64,000 nucleotides of DNA from Phylloscopus collybita (GCA_027886175.1 JAJNNQ010000003.1:5309501-5373500); one strand, 5' to 3'. Shown: positions 36,661 to 49,739, numbered from the stretch's first letter. Notes: generated by a model not told the origin, from the letters alone. Numbers and translations are program-made.

Positions 36661-39552
36661 GTATAGAACCCCTCCAGAGTCCAACATGTTTCTCGTGTTC
36701 TTGGAAAAGCTCTTGATTTCCTCTGCTTATAATTGCCTTTAAGACAATTTAATATGTCTTTGCAAAAGCTGATAACTGTTGTGGTGACCATTTTTTGTTC
36801 AAGAGGATATGTTCTGCCTTGGCCTGTGTGGAGGTGCCTTGGAACCCTGGGTTAGCTGCAGTCATTTTATGCCCCTGTCCCTTAATCCCTGGAGATTTGC
36901 AATATGCTCTTAATGTTGGCATCTGTAACCCGTGGCTGGATGGTCAAAGATGAGAGGCATTGAAGGATCTATGAAATTACAGGATCATTTTCTTCTGTGC
37001 CAGTACAGAGTAGCTTCTTCCAACAGGTTTTGTTGAAAATAATAGTAAAAAAAAAAAATACAGAAGAAAATAACATAAAATATTGATTTAGCCATATATC
37101 CTTCAATAATTTGAAAACTAAACCCACTGCGGTGGGCTCTGGATAGCTTTTTACTCAGTGGAAAGGAAAAAGCCATATTTCCTCTTTAGCTTCAGCATTT
37201 CAGTTTGTGTTGCTGGGACCAGCTGAATGGCCTGAAACTTGCAATTTCCCTTAAAGTGTGTAATAAAACCTGTGCAGGATAAATGTGCTCTGATATAGAA
37301 TATTTAGCTTGGGAAAGCTTGCCTGGTTTTCATGGGGTGCAAGGACCTGAAGAATCCTTTCCTTAAAATGCAAGAAAACTATTCAGGATGTGAGACATAT
37401 TAAAATACCTAGGCCAGATTTAGAGAGGTCCCTACCAAAATACTCCCTTGTTCTCATCAGGGAGGCAGAGTTCAGGGCTGATTACAGAACTGGGATATGC
37501 CCTTTGGCACTACAGGTATTCCATGGTAATTGGCAGGGCTGGAAGCAATAATTCTGGTTTTGGTGCATTTTGTGAGTGTGTATTTTATGCACAGCTCTGG
37601 GAAGGGACACGTTAGCAGGTAATAAGCTCTGCTTTAGTACTAGAATGTTGAAAATTGCTTTTGGGTGTCTAAAATTTATTTTTCTCATTTAAATTTAATG
37701 TTGATATTAATATTTAAACTGTATCAGCTAGCAAGAATGGTTTGAATGAACAGAATAGAAAGTCTTGTCTAACCATGGAAGACAAATGCTTTAATTTTTC
37801 TCATTTTAAGCTTTTTCTGATAAACCATATTATTTTGTCATGTTGTTATACTTAGTCATTTTAATATCAAATTCACTGTAGTTTTGGCATGTGTATTTCA
37901 GTTAAAATTAAATTTGTTTAACATTTCACTGTATTCAATTTCTTCAATGGCTAATTCAGTGTATACTCAGGAATAGTAAGAAATGTATTTATAATTTATT
38001 TATTGTATTTGAGGTCATATTTTTTCTTTTTCCATGAGTTGGCTAAGATTAATGCATTATATTTCATCAGATAACTACCCAGGGCTCATAACATCTACCA
38101 CAGTAAAAGAAGTCAGTCAAATTTACTTATTTTTGTCACATATAGCAGGGAAAAAGTTCACGTTACAGATCCTTTCATAAGTAAAAACACAATGGCCAAA
38201 GCTTGCACCAAACTGGGAAGTTTTATCAGATCTTCCATCTCTGTTCTGTCAGTCTTTCTAAAAAAACTGATCTAAAGGTTACTGAAGTCAATGAAAAGAC
38301 TCCTATTGACTTCAGTGGGTTTGGTTCACTCCCTAAATGCCAGTGAATAAATGTGGACTTTGCAAGATGCCTAGAGAATTTAAAAAAAAATAAAAAATCC
38401 TGGGAAAGATGAAAATGTGTTACGAAGTCTTTCTCAGCAGCCGAGTCCCATGAGTTCAATTCCCATTTATCAAAGGAGCTCCAACTCTGCTTCCTCAGTT
38501 AACCCTGTGTAGTTTTTCTCATTTCAGCTGGAAAAATGATTGACAGAAACAATCAAGAAGTGTTTGTCATCTACCTTCATTTTGGTTTAGCTGTGAACTA
38601 AAAGCAATGGGGGATTTCCACTCATGACCTTCAATTATTACATCCTGGAATGTAAACCCCCAGCCAACAGTCATGGGCCAGAGCTCCAGTGCAAGGAGAC
38701 ACTTGTGGAGTTTGTTTTCTCTTATTCTTGATATTTCTTTATATTTATATCTAAAGATTTTTTTTTTTACACCCTAAGCTGTATTTGCTAGTACTGTCTT
38801 TTATATTTGGTTCTTCATCTTTTTAATTTAATTTTTGAGAACTAGTGCTTGGATTTTCAAGACTCTACTCTGTATATACTTCTCAAAAAGTGGAGGTTAC
38901 CAGAAAATTCCAAGTACCTTTCCATTTTTAAGTGCTTTTAGTTCAACTTTCAAGCCTCTCACATTCTAAGAATTCTTCTGTTCAAGTGTAGCTTTAGAGG
39001 CAATTCCTGTGAGCACTGAACTTTTGTGAAAAATTGTCTCAACTACCATTTTATCATAGAACAAACATCCACCCCAGCATATAAATAAAATACTGTGGGC
39101 ATGACAGTTGTAGAGCCATCAAATCATGAACTCAGCACTGCCAAGGCCACCACTAAACCATGTCCCCAAGTGCTGCATCTACATCTAAATACCTGCAGGA
39201 GCAGTGACTTCACAGCTTCCCTGTGCCAATGCTTGACAACTCTTTTGGTGAAGACATTTTTCCAATGCTGTGCTTATCAGACCTCTCAGGGTTTATCACA
39301 TGACACTTTCTCTAAAGCTAATTTAGCTTACATAAATATTTACCAGATATTTCAGAGGCTTTGTTAATTCCTTTTTGCAGCTGGTTTCTGGGTGGGCTGT
39401 GAGACTTGTTAAAACAAGCCTGCAGTGAGATGAGTGGAAGCTGTTGGGTTGCTGCTGCAGCATTTGTGGTATCCAGGAAAACCAGATGTGCTGAGGCTGG
39501 ACAGGCTGTAGTGCTTAGATAATCCACTAAGCCAATACAGGAGAGACAAAGG
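36661..39552. other. Non-coding sequence, no gene seen
   Basis: Unique AT-rich sequence. It contains the hairpin at 38274-38322 and the AAAGG target-site copy at 39548-39552 that flanks the LTR. No exon is recognised. Confidence 0.6.
38274..38322. repeat. Hairpin: perfect 12 bp inverted repeat, possible ancient repeat
   Basis: ACTGAAGTCAAT (38281-38292) and ATTGACTTCAGT (38305-38316) are exact reverse complements with a 12 nt loop. Wobble and AU pairs extend the stem to about 17 pairs. The motif ATTGACTTCAGTGGG resembles an old amniote repeat motif also hinted at near 16491, 25112 and 57279. The family is not named with confidence. Confidence 0.6.
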
Positions 39553-39998
39553 TTGGTGGAGTCCTAGAAACTTAGAATTTGGGGGTTTAGTGTGTAGTAA
39601 TACATATAAGTCAAGATGGAGGATTTGGGGTGTTGTCTAAGTCCTTCTTCTTCACCTTCTTCTTCCTTCTTTGTCATGAGTTTAGGTGGTTTTCTGTAAT
39701 TGGGTGAGAAAGGTCCACATTGCTGGCCTTGGGTGGTCATTATTGGGTCAAAACTATAAATAATACAGGAGTCACCTTGTTATTAGGTAATTACCGCTTA
39801 AAAGACCTTGGAAAGAGTTAGAAGCTCTCCATTTTACCTCGTTTCCCTAGCTTGCTAGTTAAGCTCATGGCTCATGAGCCTGTAAATACTGTAAATAGAT
39901 AAGATTTAATGAACATTCCAAGTCTGAACTCGACATCTTTGTTTCCTGGTTATTCATCCTGACCTTGGACAAGAAGAGCAGAAGCCAAAACCATCACA
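39553..39998 (+). mobile_element. Solo LTR of an ERVL-type endogenous retrovirus
   Basis: This 446 bp segment is flanked by an exact 5 bp duplication AAAGG (39548-39552 and 39999-40003), the target-site length expected for ERVL. It ends in CA. The expected initial TG is TT here, probably a point mutation. Inside are a CT-rich block with CTTCTTCTT units (39644-39672), a TATAAATA box (39755-39762) and a degraded AT-rich polyadenylation zone near 39890-39920. I recognise the sequence as the kind of LTR common in songbird genomes; exact subfamily is uncertain. No internal gag or pol sequence is adjacent, so it is a recombination-derived solo LTR. Confidence 0.85.
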
Positions 39999-41439
39999 AA
40001 AGGTCAGCTCTGGATCCTGCTTTTCTTGCCTGGTTGTGAAAGCACTGACAGGTCAGAATTCAAGTGAGGTTTGCAGGGATACCACAGCTTCATTCTAGGG
40101 TTTAATGAACTCCCTGAACACCAACTCCTCACCACTGTGCAATGGATGAATTTTTGTTCCCTTTTGCTGTTTGCCATTATCTTGGGGAACCCATCAGCCT
40201 TTAACTGAGCTGTCTCTATTCAAGAATACCCAACCACTCACTCAGAAATTGCCTCTGAGCTATTTGGGCTGCTCAGGAGGGTTTGTGTAGCACAGCTGTG
40301 AGATTCAGATGCTCCCCGAGCTTGCTGAGTTGGGCCAGTTTGAGGTCATGAGCTTTGCCAGAGTCCCAGTAATAACAATGGTAAAAAAATGATGCAGGTT
40401 TTGGATCACTTCTGACTTGCAGCCACTAAACACTTGCTGAAAGCTCATATTTTGTGTTCCAGGCTATGTTGTTTATGGGAATTACTCTACCAACCTAAAA
40501 TTTCCCTTCTAAAAGATCATTTATTGATATGAATAATGTCCCTCACATCTGGCCAATATTCTCCTGTTGCTTATCTGACAAAGACAGAATTTGGCTTTGC
40601 TTTTAGTGGGGCTGCTTATTTTAAAACATAATTTAGATCCTTTCTGTATCTAAAGAGATCTAGAGGTTTAGGGGTTGAGGTTTTTGAACCTTATCATGGT
40701 CATTAGATCATCTCCAAGTTTCTGTCCTTACTTTCACTGCTGTCACAAATAAATTTTGGTACCAGTAATGTATTTAAGTAGATACTTTATTTTTGCTGTG
40801 TGGCCAGTATGGGGTGGAGGTATGTGAAGTCACACAGATATTTTCCATCATCAAAATAAATTTACCCTTATTTGTAAATGACTCGTAAAATCAGAAATGC
40901 ACAATTGCCTTTAAATTTTGTACCTTAGTACTTAATCTGGCAGTGCACTCCAGCTACTGCTTATTGAAGGAGTTGGGTTGGGAACATTGGTTGGCATTCA
41001 GGGAACTAGATTAACATTACTGAGGTATAATGCAAACAAACCCAGAAATTAGATTTTGTTTTTTCCCTGGGTAAAGGAAGGAATTTAGACTGACATCTTC
41101 CTACGTATGAAAGTATAGGTAACAGCAGAGTGCCATGTTTCTATATACTTTATAATTTTTATGTATTGTGTTTTTATGAGTTTTAAAAGGTTGGAATTAT
41201 ATGCATTGCCACAACCAGGGATGAGTATACAGCAGTGGAAAAAGCTTTTCAAATAATGGTTTGAAAAACACTTGTTTTCACCAATTTCATTTAACTACTG
41301 AAAATTTGACCTTTTGAACATAAAAATGCAGTTATATTCTGTATTCTATGACAGGTTTTCAAACAAACTTTTGTACAGAATAAATGTAAAAATAGGTAAA
41401 CAGGTAAATCCAATGTGTTTTCCTGATGGTTTGGTTTCT

Positions 41440-41560
41440 AAAGTGAGTCTGGGGTGTTGTTAGGACAATTGATAAACAGCATGGATAAATTTAACACTGA
41501 CAGTGCAAGAACCATAATAATAATCATTAATTAGGATGTGCTACTCAGAGTTCAGTTGGA
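41440..41560. promoter_or_regulatory. Possible homeodomain-rich regulatory island
   Basis: ATTAATTA (41526-41533) is preceded by repeated AATAAT and a TGACAG near 41500. Repeat-free. Weak inference. Confidence 0.18.
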
Positions 41561-41839
41561 GAACATTGGGTTATTTCCTACCATATTAACTGCATTTCAT
41601 AATGTGCTGCCTATGGAACAGAATGGTGTAATGGAATATATTTTTATGGAATATCAAAGCGATCCAGCACAGCTGCTTCTGTCATTTTGTAGTGGGCAAA
41701 CACCAACAGATTTAAAGGAGAACACCAAAAAAATTTAATTAAAATATCAAAACCCAAAAGGGTTAAAAGCATGAGCAGACTCTATGGGATGAGACTCATG
41801 AGCTATTTAGCATCACAATGACATTTTTTTCTCGTATTA

Positions 41840-42120
41840 AATCAAATGGTGAGGGGGATATTTTGCCTTTGATTCAAATACAACCTGGCATGCAGTTTGT
41901 TGGCTTAGATTTATGTGGAAAACACTGGAAGCATCACTTCACTTACTGATTATTTTCAAATGGCTTTAGACTATGTATATACAGCACTTTAGTTCATTGA
42001 ACTCCTGTCAGCACAAACATAATATATAAGAAAATTGCTTCACCAGCATTCAATTATTACAATTATAACCTTATTACATTGAATCAGCTTTTTGCTCACT
42101 GCAGTAAATAAATAGCATTC
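41840..42120. promoter_or_regulatory. Possible regulatory island
   Basis: Repeat-free sequence with CCTTTGATTCAAA near 41866, CAATTATTACAATTATAACC near 42050 and CTGTCAGC near 42006. The texture is similar to known conserved elements, but no single motif is decisive. Confidence 0.2.
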
Positions 42121-43120
42121 AAGGTTTGTTTATTTCTTTTCCTATGGCAGTGGTAGCATTGCCTTCTTTAAGGAGAAAAGAAAGAAGCAGAGAGCATATA
42201 AAATATGCAGGGAAAAGGCCATTGAGAAATTTTAGTGATGTGGTAAAATGAAATGAGGGCTCATTTACTTCTGCATAGCTTTTCCAGGCTTGACTCTGCA
42301 TTTAGGATTTGTGACTGCTATCAATTTACCATAACTTCTCCTGGTATAGTCTTAAGGAAAAAAAAAAAAAAAAAGGTGAAATGCATGACTGATAGAATAT
42401 TTTAGGAAATGGAAGCTTCTACTTTTAGTTCATTGCTTTATTTCTTTCCTCCTTTACCTTGAAAGTTCATGATGTGATAAATAGTTACTAAATTACAAGG
42501 TTACTTTGGCAATGATAGCCACGATTTTTCCCTTTGCTTGTGTAGTAGGGAAAAGAAGATAGGGTCTTATGCAAGTGTCCCTTTTTCCTCTGGTCAAAGT
42601 AACATCTAACTCCATGCTAAGTTAAAGCTGGAAAGGAAAACTTCTGGTTCAGTTCTGTGATTTTTAACACAGTTGTACCAAATTGCAATTTTTTTATATT
42701 TAGCTCCTACCTTTTTTTTGCCAACAAGATGCTAGGCCTGTTAGAAGATTCTACCATCTTTAGAAATCTTGCTTTTCTAATATCTGATTGTTAGAGTGGT
42801 ACAGTGTTTGTCTTAGGTGAGTATCCAAAAGTGTAGATATCTGTCTGAAATATTGATGAAATTCCAATTCTCCCATATGTAGATGTCATCTGTGGTTCCA
42901 GGGATTACACAACAGCTCACATCAACCTTGGTGATTGTGATAACAGTTCCAACAGTTTTTGGATACTGACTCATCTCAGGTTTGGTTCTAATGCTGCATA
43001 GCACAATCTGGAGTAAAAAAAAAAAAAGATCCAAAGTGCACCTAAATTTAATGTGAAATTATTCATCCTCGATCAAAGCTGAAGGGAAAAACTTAAAAGA
43101 ATCATTGTGATATTTTAAAG

Positions 43121-43150
43121 TAAAATATCAATAAGTAAAATAGCAATAAG
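43121..43150. repeat. 15 bp tandem duplication
   Basis: TAAAATATCAATAAG (43121-43135) and TAAAATAGCAATAAG (43136-43150) differ at one base. Confidence 0.9.
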
Positions 43151-43589
43151 TTAACTCAAATAATATTGCCAAATCTATCCATGTCAGGTATTTCATAGCA
43201 AAAAAGAAAAAAAGGGATTATTTAAAACAATTTATTTCCTTCCCTAATTATTTTCAGGTCTTGAGCTGTCCCAGCTGAAGTTTAACCCTTTTATCACAAA
43301 TACTCCAACCAGTTACATCACAGATGGTTCAAATCTGACCTTTTAGAAGCTGAACCTCTTAAAAAAAAAGGACAAACTAGCCTGGTGATTCCAGATGGTA
43401 TGTCATGATCACATTACCTGATCGTTTTATAGGAAGAGCTGAATTTCTGGCAGGAGCACATCACACATGTCACTGTGCAGGCTTTGGCTGAGGCACAGCC
43501 TTGGGTTAGATGTTCTGTCAGTCAGGTGGCAGAGGTAAAACAAGTGGCTGGCACAGAGAGGCACAGGCACTGGGAAGAAGTGCTTTGTG

Positions 43590-43627
43590 CATATATATAC
43601 ATATATACATATATATATATATATATG
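43590..43627. repeat. (AT)n / (TATACA)n microsatellite
   Basis: Alternating AT with interspersed ACAT units over 38 bp, likely length-variable. Confidence 0.93.
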
Positions 43628-44399
43628 ACACATAGAGGCTCACATGTACACACATAGTGCTACTTTTTAACAAGTTTGGCTCGTTTCTCCTACAGCTGAA
43701 AGTAATCTGAGTATGTTCATGATACGAAACATTTCCACATGGCTTTGTAGAAATAGGATAGAATAGGCCAGTAATGAGCTTATATATTTATCCTATATGA
43801 ATAAAGGGATGAGTGTCACCATTTATTTGTCATTTTGCCTGGTTTTAGTGAAGGGGTTTGCAGCATCAGTAACCATTCTGGCTGTACCTGTGGTCCTGGT
43901 GAGTGTTTTCCTGGGTGGATTCTGCCCAGTTTTGGCCATGTCAGATAATAGAGGGGATCCACTGCACAGGGCCAGGGGGAGGCTGCAAAGCTCCTGCCTG
44001 ACCCTGGTAAATCCAGTGTGCAGCTCTGCAGTGGAACTGCAGGGGAGAAAGCAAATCGATATAACTTCACCACTGTGAAGTTTCCACATGCTTTTGGTAG
44101 AACAACATTCCCAAGAAAATGCAACCTTTGAATTATGTGCTGCAATCCCAAGGCCTGGAATACTTGACTTTGCAGCTTTGCCTGGAACATGGCTTTGTGT
44201 GATTCTATCAGCAAGCACTCTGAGGCAAAATCAACAACTAATTTTAGGCAGAAGCCTTTGGTGGGTATTAATTTGAAATAGATAACAATTTTTTTTTGGT
44301 AAGAAACAATCTATTTGTGCCTTTGTGCGTTTTCAATGTAAAAGAGTGAAGATGATTTTTCACTTTACTGAGAACAAACGTGGGACCAATCCTGTTAAT

Positions 44400-44640
44400 A
44401 GCTCAGCCACGTGTCTGCTCCTTTTGTGGGTTTTAGTAGTGCTGTTCACGTGAATATAAGGGCCACAAAGAAAAGTCTTTGGCACTTTCTTTGAATTAAA
44501 GTCTCATGTTGAGTAACATCCATTGTAAAAGTCTCAGTGCACATTATCATTATAACAAGCCACAAGAATCAATGCTACTGATTAATGAAATATTGCATGT
44601 TAATGAGCCATGCTCCTCTATCGTGTAGAAGGTTGTATCC
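44400..44640. promoter_or_regulatory. Enhancer-like island with paired CACGTG and a POU-like site
   Basis: Two palindromic E-boxes CACGTG lie at 44408-44413 and 44447-44452, 39 bp apart. Downstream are SOX-like ATTGT near 44522, ATTA cores near 44580 and TATTGCATGTTAAT (44591-44604), which resembles a POU-homeodomain composite site. CpGs are retained at both E-boxes and near 44620. bHLH factors such as USF, MYC/MAX and CLOCK/BMAL bind CACGTG. The regulatory role is inferred. Confidence 0.33.
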
Positions 44641-47600
44641 TTGAGACATATTTAAATAAATAACATTAAGAAGAAAGAAGCCTTCAAATAAGTAAATGGT
44701 TTTAACTTAAGTCCATAAAATCAATGAAAATGGAAGCTAAAGCTCTTGCTGATCTATTAATTCAGCACTAGGCCTTCTCCAGGTCAGTGTTACAGCACAC
44801 ATGGGACAAAATACCCTTGAATGATTTTGTACAAGATTACTGCAATGGCCAGACACAGGGAGATAAGGTAAAGATAGACTGATAGGCTTAGCTCTGAAAT
44901 GGCCTGGTTTCATGGCTTTATTTCAAACCCCTCACATCCAGCAGTTCCTGTGTGTGTTGTATCACTGCTGTATAAACCTTTGCTTATTTGGCCATTTAGT
45001 TTGTGACGAAGGCGACCTTTAAGCTGGCAAGCAGCTTTAGAGCCTTTCTGGTCCCAGAACCAAGGTGAAAAGTATGGGCCAAATTGTGACCCATATGGTG
45101 GAAATGTGTCTTAGTGATTATGTTAATAAAAATCAGCAAGTGTTTCCTAAAAAAATCTGTTTAACAGAGGCATAAGCTTCACTTATAAAAACACCTGTTA
45201 TTTTCAGTCTGCTGCTCTCTGTATTTGTGGCTCTTCATGTATCCCCACTGCAAAACAGTTTCCCAAGGAATAACAGAAACTGAAATACTGACCTGTGCTA
45301 CATCCCACATAATATTTGGGGCTACACAGGTTCTTAGTTTCATTTTTCTGTGCTTTCCTTCTGCTAATAACGTTCCTCTGTCTTCTAATAACATCCCTCC
45401 TTTATCCTTACTTCTTTCTCCACCTTTAAGAACACCGAGCTACAGAAGTGAATTTCACTTTATAGTTGTATTTATTATCAACGTAAACTTCTGTGGTGCA
45501 AACCCAAGCTGAAGTCCTCTGTGGAAATAGCCCTGTCTCCCACAATCATCAGTGTCATCTTTGAGGATGGCAGCTTCAGAGTTCCTGGGGAACATTGTTC
45601 TTGTGAGATGTTAGTGTGGTGAAGGGGGGAGCTCCCAGAGGTATTTTAAATCATTTCCTTAGAGACTTTTGAAGTGCATCAGCAAGACCTTGAATTTGAC
45701 TGAATATTCTGTGGGGAATAGATGTCGAGAAAGAAGGAGGGCTGGTGTGTAGTTAGCTGTTGATATGACTAAGGAATTAAATGGCTGCATTTTAAGTTCA
45801 TTGAAACTTTTCATTCATGTATATGTATAAAAATATATGTAAAAAATAAATGTAAAATATATGTAAAAAAGTCATGGGTTAGCCAAGGGATCACAGGCAT
45901 CAAGGTGTTGATGATTTTTTTTAGTGCAGGACCATGCCCACCTTTGTATATTTATTTTCTCTGCAAAGGTAATAATTTTGGGATGGAGCTTGCTATGAGC
46001 TTTCATTGGTGGGTGCTCTCAGAGAGCTCTGTGGCATGGCAGCCTTTGGTGTATATAAGATGCTGGGCTTTTACTTCTTGGCATCTTGACAGTTTTTTAT
46101 CTTTTTGGTGCTATTAGAGTTCCTAATTCAATGTTGTTTCAGATTACTCTTCTCCCCCCCTCCCCCAGTTAATTGTAATTTCTAGTTTGTAATTGTAATT
46201 TCTAGTTTGTTTATCATGGGGTTAACAGTCACTGCCTCTGATCTTTATGTGAAAAGTATGCTGGAAGGAAATGTGGCTTTGTAGATAGAGTTATATATTT
46301 CTCAAATATTTTGCAGAAAACCCACGCTATTGAACTAATAGTAAGGTTCTTGAAATAAAGGGCAAATTGAATACAAATGAGTATGAGTGACAGGTAATTT
46401 AAGACAAGCAGGAAAGACAAAAACAATTCTTTAGTAAAATCTGTGTCATGAACCCGAATCTCCAGCCACAGTAATTGCAAGTGAAGTATTTCTATTCTGG
46501 ACAACCAGCTGATGGAATAGGTACAAAAGTTGCATTGTTTCTCTGATAGTCTCAAGTATCTGCCTTGGACACATCTCTGTGCAGTTGCAAAGTGTTACAC
46601 GGCATCACATTGTGATTTTAGCAATTGAAAAGGGAGCTTTGAGGTCTCTAATCTCACAAGCCAGCTGGCATTTAGACACTCTTTGTTTCAGCAGGGAAAC
46701 AGCATCCATTTGTTTCCCCTGGAAATCTGATCTACCTTGGAAGAGGGGTCTTTGGAACAGGAGATGGTTTCAGTGATTGACCTTTAAACAAATTTCTGCT
46801 CTGGCAGCTGCACTGAGAAGCCACCCTTGGACATGTTCTGCTTTTCTGTCCCAATGCTGGTGCTGCCAGCACTTGTTTGAGTCCACAGGATGTCAGGTGT
46901 CCCCTCAGTCCATGGTGACCCTCTGGGCTGAGATGGGCCACTCTGCTTTGTCAGAGAAGCACAGGAAAATTTGTCTTTTGGGGACCATGGAGAAATGCTG
47001 AATAGCTGTGAGAGGATTATTTTTAACTGGAGAGGTTTATCATGTCTCAGTGCAAATCACATGGATTACAGTTTTACAGTAAACAGCAGTGGGGTGTTAG
47101 ACTGTCCCTAAAAGGATCAGCAGCAATGCTGTCATTACCCCACACCTGAGTGAGGACTTTTGCTGTCTGGATGGGAAATTGGTTACAGACAACAACCAGG
47201 CAAGATCATCCTTTAACACAGCAGTGAAGAAAAATCCCTTAATCATGATGGACTGGATAAATATAGAGCCAGGTTTGATTTTTGCTGGTTTAGGAACAGC
47301 TACATTGTAATTGACTTTTATAAGCTCAATAGAGTGACAGGGGAATAAATAAGAGGAGTAGGAATTTACAGTTACACTGTTTCTTTTTCTTGGGCAACCA
47401 CTATTAGTGACCCATTAACATTCTGGATTCTATGAAAGCTTCAATTCTTCCTTTCTGACAAAGATATTAAAAATCAATTGTAACCATGCTATGGAATCAC
47501 CAGGAGTTACAGGGAAAAAAAAGAAGTAGGTTTGATGGAGTTAAAAGAATAAACATTTATTCCTTAAAATAGACATACTGTACAGTGACATACAAAAGCA

Positions 47601-48937
47601 CTCAAAAGATGCAAGGCGTAGATATAACTTCCCTAGAACCTTGGAAAGGACTTTGAAAATCAGCTTAAAGGATAAGATTAAAAAAAAAGAAAAGGAAATG
47701 ACCATACAACTTTGGGATCCCCACAGGGAACTTTTGTTTGAAGATGATTTACCAACCATAATGATGAATTGAAAGTTAATCGCCAATTGCCAGGATAAAG
47801 TGTTCTGAACTGTAATGATAAAGACCTGGATTTAATTCCCAATATCTTGATTCCTTTCCTTATCTGCCTGTGCTTACCCTTTCAGGGAACTGAGCAAACA
47901 ATACTCTCATGTACTCTGGCAAGGGTAGTGTAACACTGCTTAGATGGGACTTCAAAGGAGACTGCAGCACGCAGAGATCAGCCACTGAGATCCCCCAAAG
48001 GGGGCAGGAAATTACAAAATACAGAACCAGAATTGTAAGTGTGGTGAGATTTGGATTGATGTGGGAGCAAGGCATGAAAATACAGGTAAAAGAGTTTTCT
48101 ATTGACATAGTAAAATTAATTGAAAGCAAATAGAGAAGCATTTAAACACTTTAAAATTTAAAATGGGTGTAAAGACACTGACAGACTTTTGGAAAGGTTC
48201 AAGTGGAAAGAGAAGGAGAAAGGAGTAGGAAGAATGTAGTGTTCAAAATTACTATCTCAGTTCATTATTAGATCCTGTAGCAGAGGTTTGTCTTGCCTTT
48301 ATAGGATATGGGAAATAAAGGAGATATATTAATTGATTTTTTTTGATGTATCCCTTATAACACATAGTTGTCAGAAAAGCTGGAGGTTTTGCTTTGTTTT
48401 TCTTCCCACTGTGGTGATATGTAGAGAATCAAAAACATTACAGTAGCTTTTTGTCAGCAAGCCTTGTAAAATACATTTCAGCCAGCAGGAAAAAAAGAAA
48501 ACAACCAAAAAACCACAAACCCAAAAGTTCTCTTATCTTAGGTATTACTAAAAGTATGTAAGTGACAAGAGGGAATTTTCCAAGACCAGAGTGTGGGAGA
48601 CTGAGGGCAAGTCTCCCCTTTTGCAGTATCACCTGTACCACATCTGCATTTAGATGCAGGTGCAGGTCTAGGTTTGCTCAGGTAGTTGTGTTTTCTACAG
48701 AGAATTTTTTTTTTTTGTCAGTTTAGCAGATATATTAAGCTTAAGATATGCTTTCTAGATCCTCCACAGTTTTCTCAAAATTTAATTCCAGAGCTGACGT
48801 GTGAGACCACAGATACAAGAGCAACACACAGGCGTGATGCTGTCCCCAGGGGAAGGCACACCCCTGCCAGAGCCACCCTGTGCTTTTTCCTTGCCCAAAG
48901 AACCTGCAGTTCCAAGCAGGGTATGGCTGTGTTTTGT
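44641..48937. other. Non-coding sequence, no gene seen
   Basis: Unique sequence, AT-rich to about 46500 and somewhat GC-richer at 46800-46960 and 48780-48930. A low-complexity ATGTAAAAA patch lies at 45820-45870. Open frames up to 108 codons are unrecognised. Confidence 0.6.
46171..46210. repeat. 20 bp perfect tandem duplication
   Basis: AATTGTAATTTCTAGTTTGT is present twice in direct succession at 46171-46190 and 46191-46210, identical, implying a recent event. Confidence 0.95.
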
Positions 48938-49015
48938 CACAGATTCTTAAAACCTTCTGGGTTGGAAGGGGCCTTGAAGGTCACCTTCCAGCAGACCAGG
49001 TTGCTCAGGGAGGAG
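48938..49015 (-). mobile_element. CR1 LINE 3' fragment
   Basis: Read on the plus strand it begins TCACAGATTCT, continues CTGGGTTGGAAGGGGCCTTG, then AAGGTCAC and AGACCAGGTTGCTCAGGGA. This is the reverse complement of the CR1 3' region: degenerate terminal ATTCTRTG unit, the GGTTGGAAGGGACCTT block and the GACCAGGTTGCTC block. About 25-30 bp of the usual sequence between the latter two blocks is missing. It is a 5'-truncated dead copy with no reverse transcriptase sequence. Confidence 0.8.
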
Positions 49016-49737
49016 CAGCACTCTGGTGTTTGCCCAATGCACAGCAGCAGATGTTACCTGTGGAGGGTTGTGCAGTGACTGCATCTATTGACACAGAGTA
49101 AGGTGAGTCTGTGCTGATGTCTGTGACTAAAACCAAGTGGGAAAACATTATTATGTTGTCTGAAGGGAGATGAAGCAGTACAAGTAGCAGTTGGATGTTT
49201 ACCTTTTCAAAGTGTTTGTAATTTTCCATTTGGGAAGTAGAAAAAGTAATACTTAGAATAACTTAGAATATTTCTATTGTCTAAAGAATCGTAGAATTTA
49301 AGCCACACAGATGAAGAAAGCAATTAACAGCAGAGAAAAAAAAATAAAGGGCATCCACTTCCAGTGAAGCTGAAAAACCTTGGTTTGCTCTGAGAATTTT
49401 TATAATAAAGCAGCTTAATTATGAGGCTTTGTAAGAAAGCATTTAGACTATTGTTTCTTCCTGAGGTCTGTCTTGTATTTCTTGGTTAATCATGAAGTTA
49501 CTTTTCCCAAGGTTACCAAAAATGCAGAAAATGTCAAAGCTTAGCCTAAATGACTGAAAAGAAATGTATTCACTGGTGTTTCTTGGAAGAAAGGACTTAG
49601 CAAAACAAAAATAAGAAAAAAAATATACTGTGTAATAACACTGCTGTAACATTTTGGTGCAGGAAGGTAGAGAAAAAGATGCTGAACACTTTTCCCGGAA
49701 ACAGAACTATTAAAAAACTGATCACTGATGACTGAAC

Positions 49738-49739
<2 letters not shown>
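49016..49739. other. Non-coding sequence between CR1 and the poly-T
   Basis: Nothing further recognised. A 12 bp repeat CTGAACACTTTT occurs at 49682-49693 and again at 49732-49743, the second running into the poly-T. Confidence 0.6.
49251..49270. repeat. 10 bp tandem duplication
   Basis: ACTTAGAATA is present twice in succession, exact. Confidence 0.9.

Larger units (their letters stand above)
40004..44399. other. Non-coding sequence, no gene seen
   Basis: Mostly unique AT-rich sequence. Poly-A runs lie at 42358-42374 and 43017-43028. The 93-codon frame at 43797-44078 starts with a hydrophobic stretch but overlaps two antisense frames of over 130 codons and is not recognised. No exon chain is visible. 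Confidence 0.6.

Noticed and set aside
43816..44218. Two nested minus-strand ORFs of 131-132 codons and a plus-strand ORF with a hydrophobic start (43797-44078)
   Set aside because: Three frames open over the same bases point to composition, not coding. No family recognised.
48686..49078. 130-codon ORF on +
   Set aside because: Its end runs through the reversed CR1 fragment and its start through a T run.
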